Positions 8,911 through 17,460 of a stretch of 64,000 nucleotides of DNA are shown piece by piece. Position numbers and translations under genes: made by a program. Position 1 is the first letter of the stretch; every line of letters begins with the position of its first letter. The notes beneath the pieces are model-generated. The model saw nothing but the letters and a program-made list of their open reading frames with translations. It was not told the origin of the DNA and searched no databases. The stretch is from Paracoccaceae bacterium Fryx2 (GTDB lineage Bacteria > Pseudomonadota > Alphaproteobacteria > Rhodobacterales > Rhodobacteraceae): NCBI GenBank assembly GCA_032334235.1, contig JAVSGI010000005.1, positions 2,943,501 to 3,007,500 of the forward strand. Direction: 5' to 3'.

Positions 8911-8968
8911 GGAGCGGGGGGCTGTCTGCCCCCCGCACCCCCCGAGGGTATTTGGGCCAATGAGAAAG
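8911..8968 (+). repeat. Dispersed intergenic element, copy 1
   Basis: A GC-rich hairpin, then CCCCCCGAGGGTATTTG and a purine-rich AATGAGAAAGG tail. The same layout (hairpin, GATATTT-like box, AAGATGAAA-like tail) recurs at 15449, 30421, 34153, 39801 and 39890 in this window. Confidence 0.6.
8914..8936 (+). promoter_or_regulatory. Stem-loop between binding protein and permease genes
   Basis: GCGGGGGGC (8914-8922) pairs perfectly with GCCCCCCGC (8928-8936) around TGTCT. No T-run follows, so it more likely protects the abundant binding-protein mRNA or partly attenuates read-through to the permeases than terminates fully. It is the 5' half of a dispersed element. Confidence 0.5.
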
Positions 8969-8980
8969 GGGCAAGGGGGC

Positions 8981-9898
8981 ATGATCAGGCGCAGGCCGGT
9001 CCGCTGGCATATCGCGGTGTTTCTGGCGCCTGCGGTGGCGGTCTATACCGCGATCATGATCATCCCGCTGTTCGCCACGCTGAACCTTTCGCTTTACAAC
9101 GTGGCGGGGGACAACCGGGTGTTCGTCGGGCTGGCGAACTTCGCCACGCTGTTCGGTGATGCGCGCTGGTCGGCGAGTTTCTGGAACGCGCTGGGCAACA
9201 ATGCCTGGTTCTTTCTGGTGCACATGCTGGTGCAGAACCCGATCGGGGTCTTGCTGGCGGCGCTCTTGTCCAGCCCGCGCCTGCGGATGGCGGCGTTCTA
9301 CCGGACGGCAATCTTCATTCCCACCATCCTGTCCTTCGTGATCGTGGGCTTCGTGTGGAAGCTGATCCTGTCGCCGATCTGGGGCATAGCGCCTGGAATG
9401 CTGGATTTCGTCGGGCTGAAGGGCCTGTTCGCACCGTGGCTGGGGAAAGAGGCATACGCGCTGACCACGCTGGCGCTGGTGTCGGTGTGGCAGTTCGTCG
9501 GCATTCCGATGATGCTGATCTATGCCGCCCTGCTGTCGATCCCCGACGAGGTGCTTGAGGCGGCCGAGATGGACGGCATCACCGGGGCGAGCCAGTTCTG
9601 GAAGATCAGGCTGCCGCTGATCCTGCCCAGCATCGGCATCATCTCGATTCTGACCTTTGTCGGCAATTTCAATGCGTTCGACCTGATCTACGTGGCGCAG
9701 GGTGCGCTGGCCGGGCCGAACTATGCCACCGACATTCTGGGGACATTCCTCTATCGCACCTTCTTCGGGTTCCAGCTGCAATTGGGTGACCCGCACATGG
9801 GGGCCACCATCGCCACCGCGATGTTCGGGATCATTCTGGTCGGCGTGTGCATCTACCTGTTCGGCATCCAGACGCGGCTGCGCCGCTATCAGTTCTGA
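8981..9898 (+). CDS. Sugar ABC transporter permease (MalF type)
   Basis: A 305-residue inner-membrane protein with six predicted transmembrane segments and the cytoplasmic EAA loop (EAAEMDGITGASQFWKIRLPLI) that contacts the ATPase. The ATG at 8981 is preferred over the one 21 bases upstream because a GGGGC-type ribosome site directly precedes it and the extra residues are encoded by the dispersed element. Followed after six bases by the second permease. Confidence 0.9.
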   Translation: MIRRRPVRWHIAVFLAPAVAVYTAIMIIPLFATLNLSLYNVAGDNRVFVGLANFATLFGDARWSASFWNALGNNAWFFLVHMLVQNPIGVLLAALLSSPRLRMAAFYRTAIFIPTILSFVIVGFVWKLILSPIWGIAPGMLDFVGLKGLFAPWLGKEAYALTTLALVSVWQFVGIPMMLIYAALLSIPDEVLEAAEMDGITGASQFWKIRLPLILPSIGIISILTFVGNFNAFDLIYVAQGALAGPNYATDILGTFLYRTFFGFQLQLGDPHMGATIATAMFGIILVGVCIYLFGIQTRLRRYQF

Positions 9899-9904
9899 GG
9901 GATC

Positions 9905-10744
9905 ATGGCACAGGCACGCACCCCGATGTTCCGCTCCATCGCCGCCCATGCGGTGCTGATCACCTATACCGTGATTGCGCTGTTTCCGGTGTTCGTGATT
10001 GTGATCAACAGCTTCAAGTCGCGCCGGGCGATCTTTGCCGAGCCGCTGGCGCTGCCGACGCGCGAGACCTTCGACCTGATCGGCTACACCACGGTGCTGA
10101 AGCAGGGCGATTTCTTCCAATATTTCCTGAACTCGATGACCGTCACGCTGGGCAGCCTGTTCTTCGTGCTGCTGTTCGGGGCGATGGCGGCCTTTGCGCT
10201 CAGCGAATATCGCTTTCGCGGCAACACGCTGATGGGGCTATATCTCGCGCTGGGCATCATGATCCCGATCCGGCTGGGCACGGTGGCCATTCTGCAGCTG
10301 ATGGTGGCAAGCGGGCTGGTGAACACGCTGACGGCGCTGGTGCTGGTTTATACCGCGCAGGGGTTGCCGCTGGCGGTGTTCATCCTGTCGGAGTTCATGC
10401 GGCAGGTGTCGGACGACCTGAAGAATGCGGGAAGGATCGACGGGCTGTCGGAGTATCGCATCTTCTTCACGCTGGTGCTGCCGCTGGTGCGCCCGGCGAT
10501 GGCGACCGTGGGGGTTTTCACCATGATCCCGATCTGGAACGACCTGTGGTTTCCGTTGATCCTGGCCCCGGCCGAGGAGGTGAAGACCATCACGCTGGGG
10601 AGCCAGGTCTTCATCGGGCAGTTCGTCACCAACTGGAATGCGGTGCTGGCGGCGCTTTCGCTGGCCATCGTGCCGGTGCTGGTGCTGTATCTGGTCTTCT
10701 CGCGGCAACTGATCCGCGGCATCACGGCGGGGGCGGTGAAATGA
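9905..10744 (+). CDS. Sugar ABC transporter permease (MalG type)
   Basis: A 279-residue, six-segment membrane permease of the carbohydrate uptake family 1. The EAA-type loop (NAGRIDGLSEYRIFFTLVLPL) is present and the N-terminus shows the usual VIALFPVFVIVINSFK segment. It pairs with the gene at 8981 to form the membrane channel. Its TGA overlaps the ATG of the dehydrogenase gene (ATGA at 10741-10744), so the two are translationally coupled. Confidence 0.9.
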   Translation: MAQARTPMFRSIAAHAVLITYTVIALFPVFVIVINSFKSRRAIFAEPLALPTRETFDLIGYTTVLKQGDFFQYFLNSMTVTLGSLFFVLLFGAMAAFALSEYRFRGNTLMGLYLALGIMIPIRLGTVAILQLMVASGLVNTLTALVLVYTAQGLPLAVFILSEFMRQVSDDLKNAGRIDGLSEYRIFFTLVLPLVRPAMATVGVFTMIPIWNDLWFPLILAPAEEVKTITLGSQVFIGQFVTNWNAVLAALSLAIVPVLVLYLVFSRQLIRGITAGAVK

Positions 10745-11763
10745 TCAGGATGATGGTGGCGGGCTTGGGCAACATGGGGCGCAGCCATGCGCTGGCCTAT
10801 CACCATGATCCGGCGTTTCAGATTGTGGGGCTGGTGAACCGGTCGGCGGTGGACCTGCCGCCAGAGTTGCGCGGCTATCCGCTGAGCGCGGATTTCGCAG
10901 AGGCGCTGGCGCGGCTGAAACCCGATCTGGTCTGCATCGCCACCTATTCCGACAGCCATGCCGACTATGCCTGCGCCGCGATGCAGGCCGGGGCCGACGT
11001 GTTCGTGGAAAAGCCGCTGGCGACCACGGTTGCCGATGCGCGGCGGGTGCAGGACATGGCAGCGGGGCTGGGGCGCAAGGTGGTGGTGGGCTACATCCTG
11101 CGGCATCATCCAAGCTGGATCAGACTGATCGCCGAGGCGCGTGCCCTGGGCGGGCCTTATGTGTTCCGGCTGAACCTGAACCAGCAATCCTCCGGCCCGA
11201 CATGGGAGGTGCACAAGGCGCTGATGCAGACCACGTCGCCCATCGTCGATTGCGGGGTGCATTATGTCGACGTGATGTGCCAGATCACCGATGCGGCGGC
11301 GGTCGAGGTGCGCGGCATGGGGCTGCGGCTGTCGGCCGAAATTCCGCCGGGCATGTATAACTACGGCCATTTTCAGGTGCTGTTCGCGGATGGGTCGCTT
11401 GGCTGGTACGAGGCGGGCTGGGGGCCGATGATGTCGGACACGGCGTTTTTCGTGAAGGATGTGGTCAGCCCGAACGGGGCGGTCTCGATCCGGATGCCGG
11501 AAAGCGCGCGGTCGGATGACATCGACACCCATACAAAAACCGCCATGCTGCGGGTTCACAAGGTGGCTGGCGGCGACACCGACATCTCGATGGCCGACGA
11601 GCCGGGGCATCAGGCGCTGTGCGACCGGCAGGCCGCCTTCGTCGCCCGCGCCATTGCCGAAAACGTGGACCTGACGCGCCACATGCACGATGCCGTGCAG
11701 TCGCTTGCCATCTGCCTTGCGGCGGATGAAAGCGTGCGCTCGGGTCAGCCCGTGAAACTGTAA
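10741..11763 (+). CDS. Gfo/Idh/MocA-family oxidoreductase
   Basis: A 340-residue NAD(P)-dependent sugar dehydrogenase-like protein. The N-terminal Rossmann motif is VAGLGNMGRSHALAY and the conserved lysine lies in FVEKPLATT; the C-terminal domain is the usual open beta sheet. Placed inside the sugar transporter operon between permease and ATPase genes, so it probably oxidises, reduces or hydrolyses the imported sugar; members of this family also act as glycosidases or on anhydro-sugars. Exact substrate cannot be told from sequence. Confidence 0.82.
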   Translation: MIRMMVAGLGNMGRSHALAYHHDPAFQIVGLVNRSAVDLPPELRGYPLSADFAEALARLKPDLVCIATYSDSHADYACAAMQAGADVFVEKPLATTVADARRVQDMAAGLGRKVVVGYILRHHPSWIRLIAEARALGGPYVFRLNLNQQSSGPTWEVHKALMQTTSPIVDCGVHYVDVMCQITDAAAVEVRGMGLRLSAEIPPGMYNYGHFQVLFADGSLGWYEAGWGPMMSDTAFFVKDVVSPNGAVSIRMPESARSDDIDTHTKTAMLRVHKVAGGDTDISMADEPGHQALCDRQAAFVARAIAENVDLTRHMHDAVQSLAICLAADESVRSGQPVKL

Positions 11764-11772
11764 GGAGCCGCC

Positions 11773-12774
11773 ATGGGTGCGCTGACGCTGAGCCACGTCA
11801 CCAAGTCCTTCGGCGCGACCGAGGTGATCAAGGGCGTCGACCTGACCGTGGCGGCGGGGGAGTTCTGCGTCTTCGTCGGCCCCTCGGGCTGCGGCAAGTC
11901 CACCCTGTTGCGCATTATCGCGGGGCTGGAGGATGCCACCGGCGGCACCGTCGCCATCGACGGGCTGCGGGTGAACGAGGTGGCCCCGGCAAAGCGCGAG
12001 ATCGCTATGGTTTTCCAGAGCTACGCGCTTTACCCGCATCTGACGGTGCGCGACAACATGGGGCTGGCGCTGAAACAGGCGGGCCGGTCGCGTGCCGAGA
12101 TCCGGGCCGCCACCGACCATGCGGCGGGGATGCTGTCGCTGGAGGCGCTGCTGGATCGCCGCCCGTCGGAGCTTTCGGGCGGGCAGCGGCAGCGGGTGGC
12201 CATCGGGCGGGCCATCGTGCGCACACCGAAGCTGTTCCTGTTCGACGAGCCGCTGTCGAACCTCGATGCCGCGCTGCGGGTTGCGACGCGGATAGAGATT
12301 GCGCGGCTGCATCGCGATCTGGGGGCGACGATGATCTATGTCACCCACGATCAGGTCGAGGCGATGACGCTGGCCGACCGGATCGTGGTGCTGCGCGCGG
12401 GCCGGGTGGAACAGGTCGGCGCCCCGATGGAGCTTTACAACAACCCGGCCAACACCTTCGTCGCGGGCTTCATCGGCTCGCCGCAGATGAACTTCCTGAA
12501 GGCGGGCGCGCTGGGGATGCGGTCCGACACGCTGGGCATCCGGCCCGAGCATCTGGCCCTGTCGCGCAGCGGGGGCCAGATTGCCGGCGTGGTCAGCCAT
12601 GTCGAAAAGCTGGGCGGCGAAACGCTGGTCTATGTGCGCTCCGAGGCGCAGGGGCTGCTGACGGTGCGGCTGTTCGGCGAGCATGACCACGCGGTGAACG
12701 AGGCGGTGTTCCTGACCCCCGACGCCAGCCGCGCCTTCCACTTTGCCGCCGACGGTGCGCGGATCAGAGCCTAG
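11773..12774 (+). CDS. ABC transporter ATPase (MsmK/UgpC type)
   Basis: A 333-residue ATPase energising the sugar importer. Walker [10 protein letters not shown] (residues 36-44), signature [14 protein letters not shown], Walker [14 protein letters not shown] and the switch histidine in [13 protein letters not shown] are intact. The C-terminal TOBE-like regulatory domain ([10 protein letters not shown]) is typical of the MalK/UgpC group. Last gene of the operon; its TAG stop shares the palindrome CTAG (12771-12774) with the convergent dipeptidase stop. Confidence 0.92.
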   Translation: MGALTLSHVTKSFGATEVIKGVDLTVAAGEFCVFVGPSGCGKSTLLRIIAGLEDATGGTVAIDGLRVNEVAPAKREIAMVFQSYALYPHLTVRDNMGLALKQAGRSRAEIRAATDHAAGMLSLEALLDRRPSELSGGQRQRVAIGRAIVRTPKLFLFDEPLSNLDAALRVATRIEIARLHRDLGATMIYVTHDQVEAMTLADRIVVLRAGRVEQVGAPMELYNNPANTFVAGFIGSPQMNFLKAGALGMRSDTLGIRPEHLALSRSGGQIAGVVSHVEKLGGETLVYVRSEAQGLLTVRLFGEHDHAVNEAVFLTPDASRAFHFAADGARIRA

Positions 12775-13829
12775 TCGAGCGTGCGGTCCAGCAGCGCCAG
12801 CCAGTTTTCATGGCAGAGCTTGCGCATCAGGGCATCGTCATAGCCATGGGCGCGCAGGGCGTCCTGCAGGGCGGCCAGACCCAGCACGTCGGTGATGCCT
12901 TCGGGCACGGTGGCACCATCGAAATCCGACCCGAAGCCGACATGGTTTTCGCCAAGCTGGGCGATCAGGTGATCCATGTGGCGCAGCACCGGCTCCCATC
13001 CCATCACCGGCGACTTGCGGCCATCCTCGCGCAGGAACACGGTCGCGAAGTTCAGGCCCACCATGCCGCCGCTTTCGCGGATCATCGCCAACTGGCGGTC
13101 GGTCAGGTTGCGGGTCGAGGGCGTCACGGCATGGGCGTTGGAATGGGTGGCGACCAGCGGCGCATCCGACAGCGCGGCCACATCGTCGAACCCGGCCTCG
13201 TTCAGGTGGCTGAGGTCGAGCATGATCTTCAGCGCGTTGCATTCCGTGACCAGCCGCTTGCCCGCATCGGTCAGGCCCGGCCCGGTGTCGGGGCGGCCCG
13301 GAAAGCGGAACGGCACGCCGTGGCCGAAGATCGTCGGGCGGCTCCACACCGGGCCGAGCGAACGCAGGCCCATGGCGTGAAAGGCGTGCAGCGCGTCCAG
13401 CCGGTCGTCGATCGCCTCGGCGCCCTCCATGTGCATGATCGCGGAAATCACGCCCTTTGCCACACAGTCGCGCACCTCGGCGGCAGTGCGGCAGATCTTG
13501 AAGGCCCCCTTGGCGGCGCGTTCCATCCACAAGAGATGCGCGGCCATCGCCAGCGCCACCAGCTGCGCCGCATCGGCCCCGATCAGGGCGGGCAGCGGCA
13601 GGTCGTAGGGGGGCGCGTCCATCATCGCCTCGAAGTCGGGCGCGTCATCCGCCATCGGCGAGGGGATGTAGATCGCAAAGAAGCCCCCGGCGAATCCGGC
13701 CCGCTGCATCCGTGGCAGGTCCAGATGGCCGTCGCCCTCGCCGGTCAGCCAGATCCGGTCGCGATTTTCGGGGTTGCGCAACAGGCGCAGCAGGAAATCG
13801 TTGTGTCCGTCGAAAACTGGCAGGGTCAT
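12771..13829 (-). CDS. Membrane-dipeptidase-type (M19) peptidase
   Basis: A 352-residue zinc dipeptidase of the renal dipeptidase family. The N-terminal metal site is FDGHND (His9, Asp11), the bridging glutamate lies in IMHMEGAE, and [16 protein letters not shown] supplies further ligands. No signal peptide, so it is cytosolic. It is the last gene of the peptide ABC transporter operon and its ATG overlaps the ATPase stop (ATGA). Members cleave dipeptides, including some with D-residues, so imported dipeptides are the likely substrate. Confidence 0.88.
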   Translation of the reverse strand: MTLPVFDGHNDFLLRLLRNPENRDRIWLTGEGDGHLDLPRMQRAGFAGGFFAIYIPSPMADDAPDFEAMMDAPPYDLPLPALIGADAAQLVALAMAAHLLWMERAAKGAFKICRTAAEVRDCVAKGVISAIMHMEGAEAIDDRLDALHAFHAMGLRSLGPVWSRPTIFGHGVPFRFPGRPDTGPGLTDAGKRLVTECNALKIMLDLSHLNEAGFDDVAALSDAPLVATHSNAHAVTPSTRNLTDRQLAMIRESGGMVGLNFATVFLREDGRKSPVMGWEPVLRHMDHLIAQLGENHVGFGSDFDGATVPEGITDVLGLAALQDALRAHGYDDALMRKLCHENWLALLDRTLD

Positions 13830-14590
13830 GGTGTTCTTTCGGCAAGGGCCGCCCGGGTGAAGCCCTCGGATGCGGTCAGCAGGTTGCGGGTATAGTCTTG
13901 CGTCGCCTGCCGCGACTGTAGCGCGGCGCGGGTCAGCGATTCCACCGCCTGCCCGTGCTGCATCACCAGCAGCCTTTCGCACATATGGGCCACCACGCCG
14001 AGATCATGGCTGACAAGGATGTAGGTCAGCCCGCGTTCCGTCCGCAGCCGGTCGAGCAGGTTCAGCACCTCGGCCTGGATCGAGGCATCCAGCGCGGATG
14101 TCGGCTCGTCGAGCAGGATCACGCGGGGTTCCAGGATCAGCGCGCGGGCAATCGCCACCCGCTGCCGCTGACCGCCCGAAAGCTGGTGCGGATAGCGGAA
14201 GCGGAAGCCGCGCCCCAGCCCGACCTCGTCAAGCGCGCGTTCCACCCGCGCCTCGCGGTCGGAAAAGCCGTGGATCGCCAGCGATTCCGACAGCACGCGG
14301 TCCACCGTGTGGCGGGGGTGCAAGGATGCGTAGGGGTCCTGGAACACCATCTGCGCCCGGCGGTAGAAGGCGGCGTTTCGCGGGGCGGTCAGGGTCTGGC
14401 CGTCGATCCTGATCGTGCCGTCAGAGGTGGGGGCAAGCCCGCAGATCGCCCGCAGCACGGTCGACTTGCCCGACCCGCTTTCGCCGACGATGCCGAAGCT
14501 TTCGCCCTCGGCCACGTCGAACGACACGCCGCGCACGGCATGGACCGGGCCGAAGCGCACATGAAGGTCGGAAATCTCGATCAGCGGCAT
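13826..14590 (-). CDS. Oligopeptide/dipeptide ABC transporter ATPase (DppF type)
   Basis: A 254-residue ATPase. Walker A GESGSGKST, signature [14 protein letters not shown], Walker B VILLDEPTSALDAS and the HDLGVVAHMCERLLVM switch region are all present. Ends slightly early for a DppF, lacking the longer C-terminal peptide-transporter extension. Start codon overlaps the upstream ATPase stop as TGATG. The two ATPases would form the heterodimer typical of Dpp/Opp importers. Confidence 0.88.
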   Translation of the reverse strand: MPLIEISDLHVRFGPVHAVRGVSFDVAEGESFGIVGESGSGKSTVLRAICGLAPTSDGTIRIDGQTLTAPRNAAFYRRAQMVFQDPYASLHPRHTVDRVLSESLAIHGFSDREARVERALDEVGLGRGFRFRYPHQLSGGQRQRVAIARALILEPRVILLDEPTSALDASIQAEVLNLLDRLRTERGLTYILVSHDLGVVAHMCERLLVMQHGQAVESLTRAALQSRQATQDYTRNLLTASEGFTRAALAERTP

Positions 14591-15414
14591 CAGAGCAACC
14601 AGGCCTCGTCTCTTTGCAGGGTGGGCAGCGGGCGGGCGGAGCCGTCGATTTTCGGCAGGCAGTTCATCAGGCCCCGCGTATAGGGGTGCTGCGCCTGCGA
14701 CAGGTCGGCGGCGGCCAGTTCCTCGACCACGCGGCCGGCATACATCACCAGAACCCGGTCGCAGAAACTGCTGACCAGCCGCAGGTCGTGGCTGATGAAG
14801 ATCAGCCCCATGCCCCGTTGCGTGACCAGATCGTCCAGAATCCGCAAAACCTCGATCTGCACGGTAACGTCGAGCGCCGAGGTCGGCTCGTCAGCGATCA
14901 GCAGGTCGGGCTCGGTGATCAGCATCATCGCGATCATCGCGCGCTGGCCCATGCCGCCCGAAAGCTCGTGCGGGTAGGCGGCCATGACGCGCGCGGGGTC
15001 GCGGATCTGCACCGCCTCCAGCATCGCGATCGACCGGTCGCGAGCCTCGGCGCGCGAGGCGGTGCGGCGGGCGGCCTCGATCAGCTGCCGCCCGATGGTC
15101 ATCACCGGGTTTAGGCTGAACTTGGGGTCCTGCATCACCATCGACATCCGGGTGCCGCGCAGCGCCCGCCATTGCGAAGCCGAGGCGCGGCGCAGGTCGA
15201 TGCCGTCAAACTCCAGCCGTTTCGCCGTGGCGGTGCCGGTTGTGGGCGTCAGGCCCAGCAGGGCGCGCCCGGTCTGGCTTTTGCCCGAGCCACTTTCGCC
15301 CACGATGCCCAGACGTTCACGGCCCAGGTTGAAGCTGACGCCGCGCACCACCTCCACCGGGCCGTCGCGCGATGGAAAGCTGATGCGCAGGTCATCGACG
15401 GCAAGCAGGGTCAT
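14590..15414 (-). CDS. Oligopeptide/dipeptide ABC transporter ATPase (DppD type)
   Basis: A 274-residue ATPase with Walker A GESGSGKSQ, signature LSGGMGQRAMIAMM, Walker B LLIADEPTSALDVT and a C-terminal HPYTRGLM segment characteristic of peptide/nickel transporters. The ATG at 15414 is chosen because upstream in-frame sequence is encoded by a dispersed intergenic element and is not conserved protein. Separated from the permease gene by 85 bases carrying that element. Confidence 0.88.
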   Translation of the reverse strand: MTLLAVDDLRISFPSRDGPVEVVRGVSFNLGRERLGIVGESGSGKSQTGRALLGLTPTTGTATAKRLEFDGIDLRRASASQWRALRGTRMSMVMQDPKFSLNPVMTIGRQLIEAARRTASRAEARDRSIAMLEAVQIRDPARVMAAYPHELSGGMGQRAMIAMMLITEPDLLIADEPTSALDVTVQIEVLRILDDLVTQRGMGLIFISHDLRLVSSFCDRVLVMYAGRVVEELAAADLSQAQHPYTRGLMNCLPKIDGSARPLPTLQRDEAWLL

Positions 15415-15448
15415 CGGTGCTGACCTTCCGGCATGGGTGTGGGGCGGC

Positions 15449-15492
15449 AGGGGGCAGAGCCTCCGGCGGGGATATTTGAGCCAAGATGAAAG
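15449..15492 (+). repeat. Dispersed intergenic element, copy 2
   Basis: Runs GGGGCAGAGCCTCCGGCGGG, then GATATTTGAGCC and AAGATGAAAG. CCTCCGG lies in a small GC hairpin. It is inverted relative to the surrounding leftward genes and sits between the permease and ATPase genes. Confidence 0.6.
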
Positions 15493-15499
15493 TGCTGAG

Positions 15500-16405
15500 T
15501 CATTTCTGGCCCTTGGGGTCAAGCACGTCGCGCAACCCGTCGCCGAGGAAGTTGAAGCCCAGCGAAATGATGAAGATCGCAAGGCCGGGCATGGTGGCGA
15601 CCCACCAGTAATCCAGGATGAAGCGCCGCCCGCCCGCGATCATCGCACCCCATTCGGGCTGGGGCGGCTGCGCGCCAAGGCCGAGAAAGCCGAGCCCGGC
15701 GGCGGTCAGGATGATCCCGGCCATGTCGAGCGTGACCCGCACGATCACCGACGACAGGCACAGCGGCGTCACATGGCCCCAGATGATCCGCGCGGCGCCG
15801 GCGCCTTGCAGGCGGATCGCGTCGATGTGGTCGGCGTTGCGGATCGTCAGGGTCTCGGCGCGGGCGAGGCGCGCGTAGGGCGGCCAGGAGGTGATGGCGA
15901 TGGCGATGATGGCATTCTCGATGCCGGGGCCGAGGGCTGCGACGAAGGCCAGTGCGAGGATCAGCCGGGGGAAGGCGAGGAAGATGTCGGTGATCCGCAT
16001 CAGCACGGTATCGACCCAGCCGCCGAAATAGCCGGACGTGGTGCCGACCAGCAGACCGATCGGCGTGGCGATCACCGCGACCAGCGCCACCACCAGGAGC
16101 GTGATGCGCGCGCCGTAGAGGATGCGGCTGAAGATGTCGCGCGCCTGGTCGTCGGTGCCCATCAGATGCTCCCACGATGGTGGCAGCAGCCGCTCGGTCC
16201 GCAGGTCGCCGCCGACCAGCGGGTCGTAGGGCGCGATCAGCGGGGCGAAGACCGCCATCGCGATCAGCACCAGCACGATGCCAAGCCCCACCATCGCCAG
16301 CGGGTTGGCGGTGAAGGCAACCCAGGTCCGGTAGGCCTGCCCCAGCCGGGCCTGCCGCCGTGAGGCGGGTTGTTCGGTCAGAAGCCAGTCGCGCGATCCG
16401 GTCAT
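15500..16405 (-). CDS. Peptide ABC transporter permease (DppC type)
   Basis: A 301-residue inner-membrane permease. A short cytoplasmic N-terminus, a first membrane segment (MVGLGIVLVLIAMAVFAPLI) and the IAPYDP sequence after it are typical of DppC/OppC. The EAA loop is recognisable around ARAETLTIRNADHIDAIRLQ. Start at 16405 overlaps the stop of the DppB-type gene (ATGA), consistent with co-translation. Confidence 0.9.
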   Translation of the reverse strand: MTGSRDWLLTEQPASRRQARLGQAYRTWVAFTANPLAMVGLGIVLVLIAMAVFAPLIAPYDPLVGGDLRTERLLPPSWEHLMGTDDQARDIFSRILYGARITLLVVALVAVIATPIGLLVGTTSGYFGGWVDTVLMRITDIFLAFPRLILALAFVAALGPGIENAIIAIAITSWPPYARLARAETLTIRNADHIDAIRLQGAGAARIIWGHVTPLCLSSVIVRVTLDMAGIILTAAGLGFLGLGAQPPQPEWGAMIAGGRRFILDYWWVATMPGLAIFIISLGFNFLGDGLRDVLDPKGQK

Positions 16406-17460
16406 TTGCGGCGCACCCTCGGGTCAAGCAGCGTGTAAAGCAGGTCGGACAGCAGGTTCAGCCCGACAAAGATCGCGCCGATCACCAGCGTGCCGCCCAG
16501 CACCGCGTTCATGTCGGCGCTCTGCAGCGAGTTGGTCAGGTATTGCCCCAGCCCCGGCCAGGCAAACACCGTCTCGGTCAGGACCGAGCCCTCCAGCAGA
16601 CCGGCGTAGGACAGCGCGATAACCGTCACCAGCGGAACGGCGGCGTTGCGCATGGCATGGACCCAGATGATCCGCCATTCCGGCACGCCCTTGACCCGTG
16701 CGGTGATGATGTATTCCTGCGCCAGTTCGGTCAGCATGAAGCTGCGGGTCATCCGGCTGATGTAGGCCATCGAGAAATAGCCCAGCAGCGACGCGGGCAG
16801 GATGATGTGCGAAAAGACGTTGCGGAAGGCCGCCCACTGGCCCTGCCACGCGGTGTCGATCAGCAACAGCCCGGTGCCCGGTGAGATCGAGTATTCATAG
16901 GCAATGTCGATCCGCCCCGGCCCCGACACCCATTGCAGCCGGGCGTAGAACACCAGGAGCCCCAGGAGGCCAAGCCAGAAGATCGGCGCCGAATATCCGA
17001 TCAGCCCGACCACCCGCACGATCTGGTCGGTCAGCGTTCCCTGCCGCACGGCGGCCAGCACCCCCAGCGGGATGCCCAGCGTCGTGCCGATCAGGATGGC
17101 GACGGTCGCAAGTTCCAGCGTGGCCGGAAAGGCGCGCGCGATGTCCTCTGCGATCGGCTTCTTGGTCAGGAAGCTTTCGCCAAGGTCGCCCGAGGCGATG
17201 GTCTTCAGATACATCCAGAACTGTTCGTAAAGCGGCCGGTCCAGCCCCAGTTCGATGTAGACCCGGTCATAGACCGATTGTGATGCGCGGTCGCCCACCA
17301 CCGAAAGCACCGGGTCCACTGGCACCACCCGTCCGATCAGGAAGGTGACCAGCAGCAGGCCCAGAAAGGTCAGCGCCACGGTGGCCAGCAGTTTGACCAC
17401 CTTCCACAGAAAGGCGGGAAGGGCGCTTTTGCGCCCCTCCCCTGATGTGGTGTCGGCCAT
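16402..17460 (-). CDS. Peptide ABC transporter permease (DppB type)
   Basis: A 352-residue membrane permease with six predicted segments. A longer N-terminus precedes the first helix (LLATVALTFLGLLLVTFLIG), followed by the DppB-type GDRASQSVYDRVYIELGLD region and a large periplasmic loop. The EAA motif is replaced by the usual EYIITARVKGVPEWRIIWVH of this subfamily. Begins immediately after the binding protein stop, with no spacer. Confidence 0.9.
   Translation of the reverse strand: MADTTSGEGRKSALPAFLWKVVKLLATVALTFLGLLLVTFLIGRVVPVDPVLSVVGDRASQSVYDRVYIELGLDRPLYEQFWMYLKTIASGDLGESFLTKKPIAEDIARAFPATLELATVAILIGTTLGIPLGVLAAVRQGTLTDQIVRVVGLIGYSAPIFWLGLLGLLVFYARLQWVSGPGRIDIAYEYSISPGTGLLLIDTAWQGQWAAFRNVFSHIILPASLLGYFSMAYISRMTRSFMLTELAQEYIITARVKGVPEWRIIWVHAMRNAAVPLVTVIALSYAGLLEGSVLTETVFAWPGLGQYLTNSLQSADMNAVLGGTLVIGAIFVGLNLLSDLLYTLLDPRVRRK

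Noticed and set aside
7598-10120. 840-codon open frame on the minus strand opposite the sugar-binding protein and permease genes
   Set aside because: It is His/Arg/Gln/Gly-rich shadow coding typical of GC-rich DNA, with no motif, and it opposes well-supported genes.
15415-15582. Longer N-terminus for the DppD-type ATPase
   Set aside because: The extra residues are encoded by the dispersed element and by the end of the permease gene; the conserved protein starts at 15414.
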